From assembly GCA_025465465.1 (NCBI GenBank), contig JAODND010000056.1, forward strand, positions 1 to 60,530: a DNA stretch of 60,530 nt. The letters run 5' to 3'. The notes beneath the pieces were generated by a model, which made no database searches, had not been told where the DNA came from, and worked only from the letters and a program-made list of their open reading frames with translations. This document shows positions 25,196 through 33,314 of the stretch, one piece after another (position 1 is the first letter of the stretch; each line of letters begins with the position of its first letter). Made by a program: the position numbers and the translations under genes. Source of the stretch: Frankiales bacterium (GTDB taxonomy: Bacteria > Actinomycetota > Actinomycetes > Mycobacteriales > SCTD01).

Positions 25196-26188
25196 ATGCG
25201 CATGTCAGAGGCCCTGGCGATCGGCGTCGAGCTCGGGAGGAAGTCGTTCCGGGCGGTGAGCGCGTCGGAGCTGGCGGCACATGGCGTCGACGGGCCGGCG
25301 GTGACGCGCCTCGTCAAGGCCGGCGACGTCGAGCGGATGTGGCGCGGGATGTACGCGTTCGGCCCGGTGACCGACACCACGCGTGCCCACGCCGCGATCA
25401 AGCACGCGCAAGCCCGGCTGCCCGGGTGCAAACCACAGCCTGCACCCGTCGTCACCGGCCTGCTTGCCGCTCGTGAGCTCGAGCTGCCGTGGGTGCCCGG
25501 CAGTACGTCGGTCCACGTGCTCGTAGGCAAGGACGCGCGCCGCCCGTCGTACCCGGAGATCGTCGTCCGCCGGTGCTGGGACCTCGAGTCAGTCGACACC
25601 TGGAGCCTCGCCGGCGTGCGCATGGCCGATGCCACGCGAGCGGTCTACGACGGCGCGCGTGGGTGCGTGAGCCTGCGTGACGTGCGCGGGCTGGTCCTCG
25701 GGGCGGTGGCCAAGTGAGTCACGACGAAGGACCTGACGACGCTGCTGGACGAGGGCGCGGTCGGGGGTACTGCGTGGACGCGGCGGGCCGTGCTCGACGC
25801 CGAGCGCGGGTGCGCGTCGCCGCCGGAGGCCGAGGCGGTGGACGCGATGATCGGCTGCGGCTGGCCGTTCTACGTGAACCCCGACCTCTACCTCGGGGGC
25901 AGCCTCCTGTGCCGGCCGGACGTCTTCCTCGTGGGCACGGGATCGGGCGGCGAGCTCGACTCCGTCGAGCAGCACAACGCCACGCAGGCGAAGCTCGCGC
26001 ACACCCTCAACCGGCACACGGCGGCGGCCAGGGCAGTTGATCTGCTGCACCGCACGCCGTGGCAGCTGCGGCAGGACCCGGCCGCGTGGGTGCGGGACCT
26101 GATCACCCAGGCAGCGGACCGCCTCGAGCGGGGACTCGGCGACCCGCCCGGGTTGGAGATCCGCCCGCGCGGACCGCTACTGCGTTGA
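25196..26188 (+). pseudogene. AbiEi-like / PD-(D/E)XK-like gene interrupted by an in-frame TGA
   Basis: One frame runs from 25196 to 26188 with a single internal stop, TGA at 25715-25717. The first 173 residues resemble the AbiEi antitoxin-like domain common in actinobacterial orphan genes (AAHGVDGPAVTRLVKAGDV, then RMWRGMYAFGP). The second half (from VTTKDLTTLL) resembles the nuclease-like domain usually fused to it, with SPPEAEAVD, a conserved Asp in CRPDVFLVGTG and an ELDSVEQH segment fitting the ExD part of a PD-(D/E)XK core. No base is lost, so a CGA-to-TGA type change is the simplest explanation. Restart at GTG 25790 or readthrough are alternatives. Both flanks are 63-bp palindromes, and its final TGA begins copy 3. 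Confidence 0.75.
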
Positions 26189-26248
26189 TCCACGGAGAGT
26201 TGGTGGCCGCCTAAGGCGCGAAAAGCTACCGAGACTCTCCGTGGATCA
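26186..26248. repeat. 63-bp stop-coupled palindrome, copy 3
   Basis: TGATCCACGGAGA (26186-26198) and its reverse complement (26236-26248) enclose 37 bases; the stem extends to a perfect 16 bp (26185-26200 with 26234-26249). The inner part holds CGCC...GGCG. The element begins with the + strand stop of the AbiEi-like gene and ends with the - strand stop (TCA) of ygfZ, so it spans exactly from stop to stop. Confidence 0.92.
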
Positions 26249-27151
26249 ACGGAAGCGCAGCAGGTCCGCGCGAGCTTCAGCGGACGCGCGCGCCGGCGAC
26301 TCGGGTACGGCGAGCTCGAGCTCGTCCACGACGGCAGCGACGCCGTCGACCGTCAGCGCGGCATCGGCAGGGACGTTGCGCTTGAGCAGGGCCAACCCGA
26401 TGGGCCCCTGCTCGAAGTGCCGTGCGGAGCTGCCCATCCGGCCGACGGCCCGGCCGTCGAGCAGCACGTCCGCACCGACAGCGGGCAGCGTCACGTCGGA
26501 GCCGTCGAGGTGCAGGCGCACCAGCCTGCGAGGCGGCCGGCCGAGGTTCCAGACGCGGGCGACGCTCTCTTGACCTCGGTAGCAGCCCTTGTCGAGGTGG
26601 ACCGCGGAGCCGAGCCAGCCGACCTCATGCGGGAGCGTGCGGTGGTCGGTGTCGAGACCGAGCCGAGGGCGGCCGTCGGCGATCCGCAGCGCCTCGAAGG
26701 CCATCACCCCGGCGGTGCCCTCGACGGACGTCACCAGCGCGTAGCCCTCAGCGGGCGTCCACTGGACCACCAGCTCGGGCACGGGCGCGACCTCCACCCG
26801 CAGCATGAAGCGCATCGAGTCGAGATAGCCGAGCAGAGCGGCGCCGGTGCCGGGTTCGACGTGCACGAGCACCTCGGTGCCGGTCTCGGTCAGGTGCAGG
26901 TGGTGCTCGACGTGGCCCTGCGGGGACAGCACGAGGGCTTCGGTCGACGTGCCCGGCGCGAGCCCGGACACGTGCTGCGACACGAGCGAGTGCAGCCACG
27001 ACAGCCGGTCAGGACCGGTGACCCGGAGCACGTCGCGGTGCGAGAGGTCCACGACCCCACTCCCGGCGCAGAGCGCACGCTGCTCGGCGTAGGGGTCGCC
27101 GTAGTGACCGGCGACGGCCTCGTCGGGCGGGTCTGCGGCTACGGCGGTCAC
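26246..27151 (-). CDS. ygfZ: Folate-binding YgfZ/GcvT-like protein
   Basis: The 301-residue protein has the aminomethyltransferase-like folate-binding fold and the diagnostic KGCYRGQE motif (family K-G-C-Y-x-G-Q-E) around residue 185. YgfZ proteins assist assembly or repair of Fe-S enzymes such as MiaB in the cytosol. The ATG at 27151 is the only good start. Its TGA lies in the right arm of the 63-bp palindrome, facing the AbiEi-like gene. Confidence 0.9.
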   Translation of the reverse strand: MTAVAADPPDEAVAGHYGDPYAEQRALCAGSGVVDLSHRDVLRVTGPDRLSWLHSLVSQHVSGLAPGTSTEALVLSPQGHVEHHLHLTETGTEVLVHVEPGTGAALLGYLDSMRFMLRVEVAPVPELVVQWTPAEGYALVTSVEGTAGVMAFEALRIADGRPRLGLDTDHRTLPHEVGWLGSAVHLDKGCYRGQESVARVWNLGRPPRRLVRLHLDGSDVTLPAVGADVLLDGRAVGRMGSSARHFEQGPIGLALLKRNVPADAALTVDGVAAVVDELELAVPESPARASAEARADLLRFR

Positions 27152-27271
27152 ACCTGCATCAAAGCGCAGGCAGCGCGCGGCATTCCTGTCAGCCGCGCGG
27201 GAGTCGCGGTACGGGCGGCGCGCCTGGTCGATCGTCGACGCGCGCGCCGCCCGTGTTGAGCGATTGCTGGA

Positions 27272-30200
27272 TCAGATGCGGTGCACTCCGAACGCCGGCG
27301 AGTAGCCGACGAAGTTGCCGTGCGTGCGCCCGATGCCGACCTTGAGCGTGTAGCTGCCACGGGCCAGGTTGACCGAGAACCTGTAGGTCCCGTTGCTGGC
27401 GACCCGCACGTTCTGGACGGCGACGTAGCGGCCGCCGCTGTAGCGGTACAGCGTGATGAGGTTGCCGCTCTTGTTGGGCGACGTGCCGCCCCGGACGACC
27501 AGCGGCGACTTCACCGACGAGCGGGCGCCATTGGACGGCGAGGTGACCGTCACCCGCGTCGACACACCCAAGCGGTACGACGTGGCCTGGCTCGGGCCAC
27601 TGGTCGAGTTGCCCCGGAACAGCGTCCTGATCGTGTAGCTGTAGATCGGGTGGAACGTGTAGCTCCAGCCGCCGGTGCTGTTGGTGAGCACCTTCGGGAA
27701 GGACGCGGAGCCGACGTCCGGCGACAGTGCCAGCTCGACGGTGGCACCTGAGATGCCCGCGCCGGTGCTGGCCTTGAGCAGGCGACCACTCAAGGTCATG
27801 GGCTGACCGGTGGTGCTGAGGCTCGGGTGGTGGCCGCTGGTGAGGATGGTGTCACCCTTCGGCGGGACACCGCTGGTCTGGGCGAGGGTGCTGCCCGCGG
27901 TGCTGTCGCCGGCGACGTTGCGCGCGAGCACGAAGATGGAGTACTTCACGCCACCCGCGAGCCCCGTCACAGTGCCCGCGGTCGCGTTCGGGCCGACGGT
28001 GGCAGGCGTCCCGGCCGGGTTGCCGCCCGAGTCCTTGGCGGACACGACGTAGCCGGTGATGGGCGCACCGCCGTCATCCGTCGGTGCCGTCCAGCCCGCG
28101 GTGACAGACGTGCCGGTCACACCGACCGTGTGGACGCTGGTCGGCGGTCCTGGCGGTGTCGCGACGAGGAGGCAGCCGACACAGCTGCCGACCCCCGAGT
28201 CGGTCGGGTTCTTGACCTCCACGTCCTTGGCACCCTTGGCGGTCCCGGAGTCGACACTCGCGGTGGCAGAGATCGAGTTGCCGTCCGAGGCGACCACGAC
28301 GTTGCTCAGGGTCACCCCGTCGATGGTCGGGATGGCCGTCTTGCCCGAGGTCGTGGAGAAGTTCGACCCGTTGATCGTGATCGCCTTGCCCGACGCGTCC
28401 GGCGCCAGGAAGCCCGGCACCACGCCGGTGACCTTCGGGCCGAAGTTGACCGAGAAGCCCTTGGCCAGGGTGCCGACACCACCGTCAGGGTTGGTGACGA
28501 CCACGTCGCGCTGGACGGCGCCCGCGGTCTGGTCGATGTTGACCGTCGCGACGAGGGTGTCGTCCGGGGTGGGCGCGACGACCGGGATGACCGTGCCCTG
28601 CGTGACGGTCACGGCGGTGACCGTGACGCCGGGCCCGAAGCTGACCGTGCTGGACGTGGCCGGCGACGACCCGGTCACGAAGCCCGGGCCGGTCACCGTG
28701 ATCTTGACGCCCTGGGCGCCTTGGCCATAGCTGGTCGGCGAGACCGCGGTCGGCGACGGCGGCGCGTCGACCGTGAAGCCACCAGTCAGCGTGCCCGAGT
28801 TGACGCCGTCGGCGTTGGTCGCCTTGACGTCCTTCGCACCGGTCGCGGTGGCAGCAGGGATGTCGACCTTCGCCGTGATCTGGGTCCGGCTGACCCAGAC
28901 CACGTCGTGGACGGAGACCCCGGTGATCGTGATCTGCTCGCCGCGGGAGAAGTTGTTGCCCGCGATGGTGATGGGCAGGTTGCTCGCGCCCTGACCGCCT
29001 GCGGCCGGGGTGACCGAGCTGACCGTGGGCGAGCTGCCCGTGACGGTGAAGCACGACGAGCAGGACAGGATGGCGCCGCCCGGTGTCGTGACGACCGCGT
29101 TGTAGGTGCCGGGGGCCGCGTCGGTCAGGTCGAAGATCGCCGTCAGCGTGGAGCCGCTCACGCCCGGAGACGCGCCGGCGATGTCAGGCTGGATGCCCGG
29201 GGTCCCGGCCCGTACGAGCTTTGCCGTGCTGCCTGAGACGACACCCGCACCGGTCAGCGCGACCGACTTCGTACCGTTGTTGGAGCCGGTCGACGGCGCG
29301 GCAGTGAGGTTGTCCACGCCGAAGCAGCCGGCGCAGACGACCGAGCCGAAGTCACTCGGGTTGGTGACCACGATGTCGCGCAGCCCCGCGGGTGCGTTGT
29401 TCGCGATGCCGAGCGAGAAGGTGGCCTGCGCGGGCGCGCCCGTCGCGGGGTTGGCGTTGGTGACGGTGACTGTCCCGACCGACAGCGACGGGTCGGCGGT
29501 GCGCGCGGCGCCGGCGGCCGGCGGCAGCGAGAACTGGACGGTGATCTTGCCGTTCGGCGGGCCGTCGAAGTTGGCGCCCTTGAGGGTGATGGTCTTGGTG
29601 GAACCCGCGGGCGCGCTCGCCGGGGACACGCTGCTGATCGTCGGACCGGCATCGACCGTGAACGGCGAGGACGTCGAGGTCGGGGCGGCCGTCGACGTGC
29701 CGCCGTCGGGGTTGGTGACCGTGACGGACCGGTCTCCGGTCGGGGCGTCAGGGGCGACGAGGAAGCGGACCTTCGCGGAGATGTTGGTCGCGCTCAGGGT
29801 CTGCGTCGTGACGCCGGGGCCGCTCACCGTGAAGGCCGGCAGCGTGCTGGCGTTCGTCCCGCTCGCAAAGCCCGAGCCGCTGATGGTCTCGACGTAGTTG
29901 GCGCCCTGACCCAGAGCGGAGGTGTCCAGGCTGCCGATCGACGGGCCCGGGGTGACCGTGAAGACGTTGGCGACGCTGTAGTTGCCGCCGTCCGGCCCGC
30001 TGATCGTGATGGCGCGCGGCGAGCCCGACGCGTCCTGGGTGAACGAGAACGGCGCGCTGATCTGCGTGCCGTCGGCGCTCACGGTGGCGGTGCCGGCGCT
30101 GACGTCCTGCACGGTGGTCGTGGGCGTGGACTGGCTGGCGCTCTTGAAGCCCTGGATGGACAGCCGCGACCCCTGCCGGATGCCCTGACCGCTGACCGTC

Positions 30201-31024
30201 ACGACGACGCTCTGCGAACCGGCACCGGTGCTGGTCGGCGAGACGCCGGCCGCGGCAAACGTCGGCTGCCAGAACTCGGCCGCGCTGCCGGTCTCGCCCA
30301 CCGTGTTGGTGACGCGCAGCAGGTGCTTGCCCGGGGTGAAGGCGCCGGAGTGGGTGTAGTTGCCGCGGATCAACTGAGCCGAGGCGTAGCCCGGGAAGTG
30401 GGAGGTGTCGTTCGGGTCGCCGACCGTGAAGGCCAGCCCCGGGTCCTTGGTCACGCCGTCCGGGAGGAAGAAGTCGACGTAGGAAGCCTCCGCGAGGTTC
30501 TGCCCGCTGACGTCGAGCGGCAGGGCACCACGCGAGGTGGTGCTGCTGGTGGGGGCGCCGAACAGCACGCCGCTCGCGTCCGGGGCACCGCTGCTGCTGA
30601 TCGTGAACGGGCAGCCGCACTTGGCGCTGACGGAGGTGCCGGTCGGGTCGGTGCGCGACGTGTAGACGTCGTAGACGCCGGGCGGCGCGTTGGTGGTGGG
30701 GACGCTGCCGACGAGCTTCGTGCTGCTCGAGTTCGCCTGGTCGGTCGTGCCCACGAGGCCGGGGGTGCCGCTCGAGCCGTAGGCCGACTGGAACGTCGGC
30801 GCCAGCAGCGGCGAGTCCGACTGGGGCACGAACAAGGACCCGTTCAGCGTCACGGCGGTGTCACCGGTGTTGTTGGTGACGGTCGGGGAGATGCTGGTGA
30901 CCGTGCCGGTGTTGGGGCCGACGGCGAACGCCGCTCCGCCCAGCAGACCGGTCGCGCCGGAGGTCAGGAGGGCTGTCGTCGCAGCGAGCGCCAGTGAGCG
31001 GCGAGCGGCAAGGGGGAGCGTCAT
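27272..31024 (-). CDS. Large secreted IPT/TIG-repeat protein with Fn3 domain
   Basis: The 1250-residue protein starts with a signal peptide (cleavage expected near GGAAFA, residue 34). A tandem series of about nine IPT/TIG Ig-like domains follows, each with a PTVTSVTP-like opening and a GxGF/N-F segment. A fibronectin type III domain comes next (PPGPPTSVHTVGVTG, then APITGYVVSAKD), then two C-terminal Ig-like beta domains. Cys pairs (KCGC, VCAGCF, SCSSCF, SCVGCL) recur at the ends of some repeats, probably disulfides. No LPxTG or membrane anchor is seen, so it is released or non-covalently held. An adhesive or surface-layer role is inferred. The start is the ATG at 31024. Confidence 0.82.
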   Translation of the reverse strand: MTLPLAARRSLALAATTALLTSGATGLLGGAAFAVGPNTGTVTSISPTVTNNTGDTAVTLNGSLFVPQSDSPLLAPTFQSAYGSSGTPGLVGTTDQANSSSTKLVGSVPTTNAPPGVYDVYTSRTDPTGTSVSAKCGCPFTISSSGAPDASGVLFGAPTSSTTSRGALPLDVSGQNLAEASYVDFFLPDGVTKDPGLAFTVGDPNDTSHFPGYASAQLIRGNYTHSGAFTPGKHLLRVTNTVGETGSAAEFWQPTFAAAGVSPTSTGAGSQSVVVTVSGQGIRQGSRLSIQGFKSASQSTPTTTVQDVSAGTATVSADGTQISAPFSFTQDASGSPRAITISGPDGGNYSVANVFTVTPGPSIGSLDTSALGQGANYVETISGSGFASGTNASTLPAFTVSGPGVTTQTLSATNISAKVRFLVAPDAPTGDRSVTVTNPDGGTSTAAPTSTSSPFTVDAGPTISSVSPASAPAGSTKTITLKGANFDGPPNGKITVQFSLPPAAGAARTADPSLSVGTVTVTNANPATGAPAQATFSLGIANNAPAGLRDIVVTNPSDFGSVVCAGCFGVDNLTAAPSTGSNNGTKSVALTGAGVVSGSTAKLVRAGTPGIQPDIAGASPGVSGSTLTAIFDLTDAAPGTYNAVVTTPGGAILSCSSCFTVTGSSPTVSSVTPAAGGQGASNLPITIAGNNFSRGEQITITGVSVHDVVWVSRTQITAKVDIPAATATGAKDVKATNADGVNSGTLTGGFTVDAPPSPTAVSPTSYGQGAQGVKITVTGPGFVTGSSPATSSTVSFGPGVTVTAVTVTQGTVIPVVAPTPDDTLVATVNIDQTAGAVQRDVVVTNPDGGVGTLAKGFSVNFGPKVTGVVPGFLAPDASGKAITINGSNFSTTSGKTAIPTIDGVTLSNVVVASDGNSISATASVDSGTAKGAKDVEVKNPTDSGVGSCVGCLLVATPPGPPTSVHTVGVTGTSVTAGWTAPTDDGGAPITGYVVSAKDSGGNPAGTPATVGPNATAGTVTGLAGGVKYSIFVLARNVAGDSTAGSTLAQTSGVPPKGDTILTSGHHPSLSTTGQPMTLSGRLLKASTGAGISGATVELALSPDVGSASFPKVLTNSTGGWSYTFHPIYSYTIRTLFRGNSTSGPSQATSYRLGVSTRVTVTSPSNGARSSVKSPLVVRGGTSPNKSGNLITLYRYSGGRYVAVQNVRVASNGTYRFSVNLARGSYTLKVGIGRTHGNFVGYSPAFGVHRI

Positions 31025-31072
31025 TGTTCTCCAGCGCTGAGTCGTGTGGTGCGGGCCATTCTGGGGGCAACA

Positions 31073-31099
31073 GGCGATCCCCCGTAAGAGGGGTTCGCC
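31073..31099. terminator. Hairpin between fur and the IPT-repeat gene
   Basis: GGCGA and TCGCC, then CCCC and GGGG, pair around CGTAAGA in the 103-bp gap between the two same-strand genes. It is well placed as the terminator of the Fur gene or as a 5'-leader structure of the IPT gene. Confidence 0.5.
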
Positions 31100-31127
31100 G
31101 CGGGTAAGGGGAATCCTCCCAGCACCG

Positions 31128-31565
31128 TCACGGCGTTTCGTGCTCGTTTGCCACACATTGCCGACATCTCCCGGACAAGGAGAGGTGTCCGAGGTCGAGC
31201 AGGAACCCGTGCTGCCGCTCGAGCTGCGACTGCAGGTCGGCTGCGATGCCCGCCGGCACCTCGAGTACGGCCTGGCACTGCTGGCACACCAGGTGGAGGT
31301 GTACGACGTCCTCCAGCACCGACCAGGTGGGTGAGCCATGACCGAGGTGGGTGTGCTGCACCAGGCCGACCTGCTCGAGGAGGGTCAGGGTCCGGTAGAT
31401 CGTCGCGAGGTCGGCATCAGGCCGGATCTCGGCGTGGATCTGCTCCGGGGTGGCGTGCCCCAACGCCGCGACCGCCTCCAGGACCCGACGGCGCTGGGGG
31501 GTCACGCGGTAGCCGCCGTCCCGCAAGCGCTGGGTCGCAGCCTCACCGCTCAGCGCCCTGCCCAC
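31128..31565 (-). CDS. Fur-family metalloregulator
   Basis: The 145-residue protein has the Fur winged helix (YRVTPQRRRVLEAVAALG, then LATIYRTLTLLEQVGLV) and a C-terminal dimerisation domain. Two CxxC pairs (LVCQQC and CRQC) form the structural zinc site, and His-rich VHLHLVC supplies likely regulatory ligands. Fur, Zur and PerR subtypes cannot be separated confidently; the short His-rich pattern would fit a Zur or PerR type. The start is the ATG at 31565. The upstream spacer is unusually rich in long hairpins. Confidence 0.87.
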   Translation of the reverse strand: MGRALSGEAATQRLRDGGYRVTPQRRRVLEAVAALGHATPEQIHAEIRPDADLATIYRTLTLLEQVGLVQHTHLGHGSPTWSVLEDVVHLHLVCQQCQAVLEVPAGIAADLQSQLERQHGFLLDLGHLSLSGRCRQCVANEHETP

Positions 31566-31596
31566 GCGCCCGAGGCTACGCGGCCGCTGGGCACGG

Positions 31597-31665
31597 CGAA
31601 CCCCTGGGCGCTTCCTTCTCCGACAGAGATGGGCCGGCTGGACTGAGCCGGCGCCCAGGGGTTCG
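31597..31665. repeat. 69-bp palindrome with perfect 15-bp arms
   Basis: CGAACCCCTGGGCGC (31597-31611) and its exact reverse complement (31651-31665) enclose 39 bases. An inner, competing stem GCCGGCT/AGCCGGC lies within. GCAC/GTGC pairing extends the outer stem past a bulge. It starts 31 bp upstream of the fur start codon. Confidence 0.8.
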
Positions 31666-31689
31666 GGTGCCTGTCGTGGAGTCGCCGTA

Positions 31690-31725
31690 CGCCGTCAGGC
31701 GTGCGGTGGTCCGCGTCTGACGGCG
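31690..31725. repeat. 36-bp hairpin
   Basis: CGCCGTCAG (31690-31698) pairs with CTGACGGCG (31717-31725), with an inner GCGG/CCGC stem capped by TGGT. It is the second of three hairpins upstream of fur. Confidence 0.7.
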
Positions 31726-31843
31726 GCTAGCGGACAGCCACCTCACGAGTCCAGTTGTTACTCAATGCTTCGGACCACCTCCCTTCACGTGTACCTGAAG
31801 CGTAGGTCGCAAGACGGCGCCTGTCATCCGGAATCCGGGGGGT

Positions 31844-31894
31844 GGCGAGCCGGTCCCGGGAAGGGATCTACCGTCCTCTCGGGACCGGCTCGCC
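31844..31894. repeat. 51-bp palindrome with perfect 15-bp arms
   Basis: GGCGAGCCGGTCCCG (31844-31858) and its exact reverse complement (31880-31894) flank 21 bases. The strong GC stem would terminate or stall transcription in either direction. It lies about 120 bp upstream of the pabC-like start. Confidence 0.8.
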
Positions 31895-32016
31895 TACCGC
31901 GCCAGAGCAGCCGCCGGTCGAGCCACCGACAGCGGCGCGGTGATCTCTACAACGACCGGTTCTCCCGATGGCGTTTCACCCGATCGGGTGATGATCTGTG
32001 TCCTACCGTGGGCGCC

Positions 32017-32817
32017 GTGCGCCGCGTCCTGCTCCTCGACGACGCGCGAGAGCTGCCCCCCGACACCCCGGTGCTGCGCGCCGACGACCTCGGCGTGGTC
32101 CGGGGGGAGGCCGTCTTCGAGACGCTGCGGGTCCTCGACGGGCGCCCCTGCTTGCTCGCCGAGCACCTGACTCGCTTCGCGCATTCGGCCGCCCGGCTCG
32201 GCATCGACCTGCCTGCCGGCTTCGACGAGCTGGCGCACAAGGCCGCGATCGGCGCCGAGGACGCTGGTCTGCGGCTGACCATGACCAAGGGCGGCGTCGG
32301 GTTCGCGGTGCTGTTCGACGTCGCGCCCGAGACGGTCGCCGGTCGCGGCGGTATCTCCGTGGTGACGCTGCCGCTCGGGATCGCCTCTGACCTGCGCGCC
32401 CAGCAGCCGTGGCTGCTCGGGGGCGTGAAGTCGACGTCGTACGCGGTGAACATGGCTGCCCTTCGGCACGCCCGTGCCCTCGGGGCCGACGACGCGATCT
32501 GGGTGTCGACGGACGGCTATGTGCTCGAGGCGCCGACGTCAACGGTCATTGCCCTCGTGGACGGGCAGCTCGTCACACCGCCGGTCGACACCGGCATCCT
32601 GCCCGGCACCACCCTGCTCGCGTGCAGTCGCCTCCTGCCGATCACTGCGGCACCGCTGTCGGTGAGCGACCTCGCGCGTGCCACGGAGATCGCGCTGCTG
32701 TCCTCGGTGCGAGGCGTGGCGCCGGTCCTCAGCCTCGACGGCCGCCCCCTCGGAGCGAGTCCCGTCCTCACCGCCCTGGCCACCCGCTTCGAGACCACCC
32801 TCCCCACGTGGATGTGA
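32017..32817 (+). CDS. pabC: Aminodeoxychorismate lyase / class IV aminotransferase
   Basis: The roughly 266-residue PLP protein is of fold type IV. It shows the N-terminal GEAVFETLRV strand, an Arg-rich LTRFAHSA helix, the PLP lysine in LLGGVKSTSYAVN and the phosphate cup GILPGTT. PabC makes 4-aminobenzoate for folate; D-amino-acid or branched-chain aminotransferase activity cannot be excluded. The GTG at 32017 begins just before the first strand (another in-frame GTG lies at 32008); ribosome-binding signals are weak. Its stop lies in the left arm of the 63-bp palindrome at 32807. Confidence 0.83.
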   Translation: MRRVLLLDDARELPPDTPVLRADDLGVVRGEAVFETLRVLDGRPCLLAEHLTRFAHSAARLGIDLPAGFDELAHKAAIGAEDAGLRLTMTKGGVGFAVLFDVAPETVAGRGGISVVTLPLGIASDLRAQQPWLLGGVKSTSYAVNMAALRHARALGADDAIWVSTDGYVLEAPTSTVIALVDGQLVTPPVDTGILPGTTLLACSRLLPITAAPLSVSDLARATEIALLSSVRGVAPVLSLDGRPLGASPVLTALATRFETTLPTWM

Positions 32818-32869
32818 ACACCTGGGCTGCGCAGAGGGGCTCGGGCGACCCCCTCAGTTCACATCCACG
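32807..32869. repeat. 63-bp palindrome, variant arm sequence
   Basis: CGTGGATGTGAAC (32807-32819) and its exact reverse complement (32857-32869) enclose 37 bases: the same 13+37+13 geometry as the three TGATCCACGGAGA elements, but with different arms sharing only the CGTGGAT core. The loop again holds an inner stem (GAGGGG/CCCCTC). The pabC stop (32815-32817) lies in the left arm. A common origin is inferred from geometry only. Confidence 0.75.
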
Positions 32870-32872
32870 GCG

Positions 32873-32998
32873 TCAGGCGGCGGTCGGGCCGTCGGTCTGG
32901 AGCTCGTGAGACAGCAGGTCCGCCGACATGGGGCCACACACCAGGTCGAGCAGCAGGGACAACGGGATGCCCTGCTCGAGCAGCCTCATCGGGGACAT
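32873..32998 (-). CDS. 41-residue small protein
   Basis: A short reading frame begins with ATG at 32998 after a good GGAGAACG site and ends four bases from the palindrome. The peptide is amphipathic, with MRLLEQGIPLSLLLDL followed by CGPMSADLL. Small actinobacterial proteins with this (L/V)PLSLLLDL pattern are common, with no known function that I can name. An in-frame GTG at 33001 is an alternative start. Confidence 0.5.
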   Translation of the reverse strand: MSPMRLLEQGIPLSLLLDLVCGPMSADLLSHELQTDGPTAA

Positions 32999-33314
32999 CA
33001 CGTTCTCCAGGTCTCGGGGGGTCACACCAACAGATCGGCTGCCCGTTCCCGGTGCCTTGACCCCTGTCCGGGTGGTCCTGCTCTCACCCGTCCCGACCAC
33101 ATCGTTGCGCCGTTCGCCAGCGAGCCCTCGGAACAGCTCCTAACGGGTGAATCCGTGCGGACCAAGCGGCCTCGGCTGCGGGATCGTCCGTAGCCAGGAC
33201 GCTGCGCGTGAGGTCCGGCAATGGGTACGGCGGTGAGCCGGTGCTCTCGGAGAGCAGCGGTCCCTCTGCCCGGTAGCGGCCCGGGTGACGTGGGCCGGCC
33301 GCAGGGGAACCGGG
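32999..33314. other. 316-bp spacer, no gene seen
   Basis: No convincing reading frame lies between the small gene and the EAL gene. It contains a near-perfect dyad TGCTCTC-G-GAGAGCA at 33242-33256, which has no room for a loop and so looks more like a protein-binding site. It also holds the presumed promoter of the 41-residue gene. Confidence 0.5.

Larger units (their letters stand above)
31566..32016. other. Gene-poor 451-bp spacer with three long hairpins
   Basis: I see no convincing gene between fur and the pabC-like gene. The spacer holds inverted repeats at 31597-31665, 31690-31725 and 31844-31894, annotated separately, and a smaller dyad CTTCA-N8-TGAAG at 31783-31800. It must contain the fur promoter (leftward) and probably the pabC promoter. 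A structured RNA is possible, but it matches no RNA class I recognise. Confidence 0.6.

Noticed and set aside
25715..25717. TGA read as selenocysteine
   Set aside because: It lies in a linker, is not in a redox motif, and I see no SECIS-like stem next to it; a nonsense change is simpler.
31597..31894. 6C RNA, SRP RNA or another known structured RNA in the hairpin-rich spacer
   Set aside because: No C-rich hairpin loops, no conserved SRP tetraloop region and no other class signature could be matched by eye.
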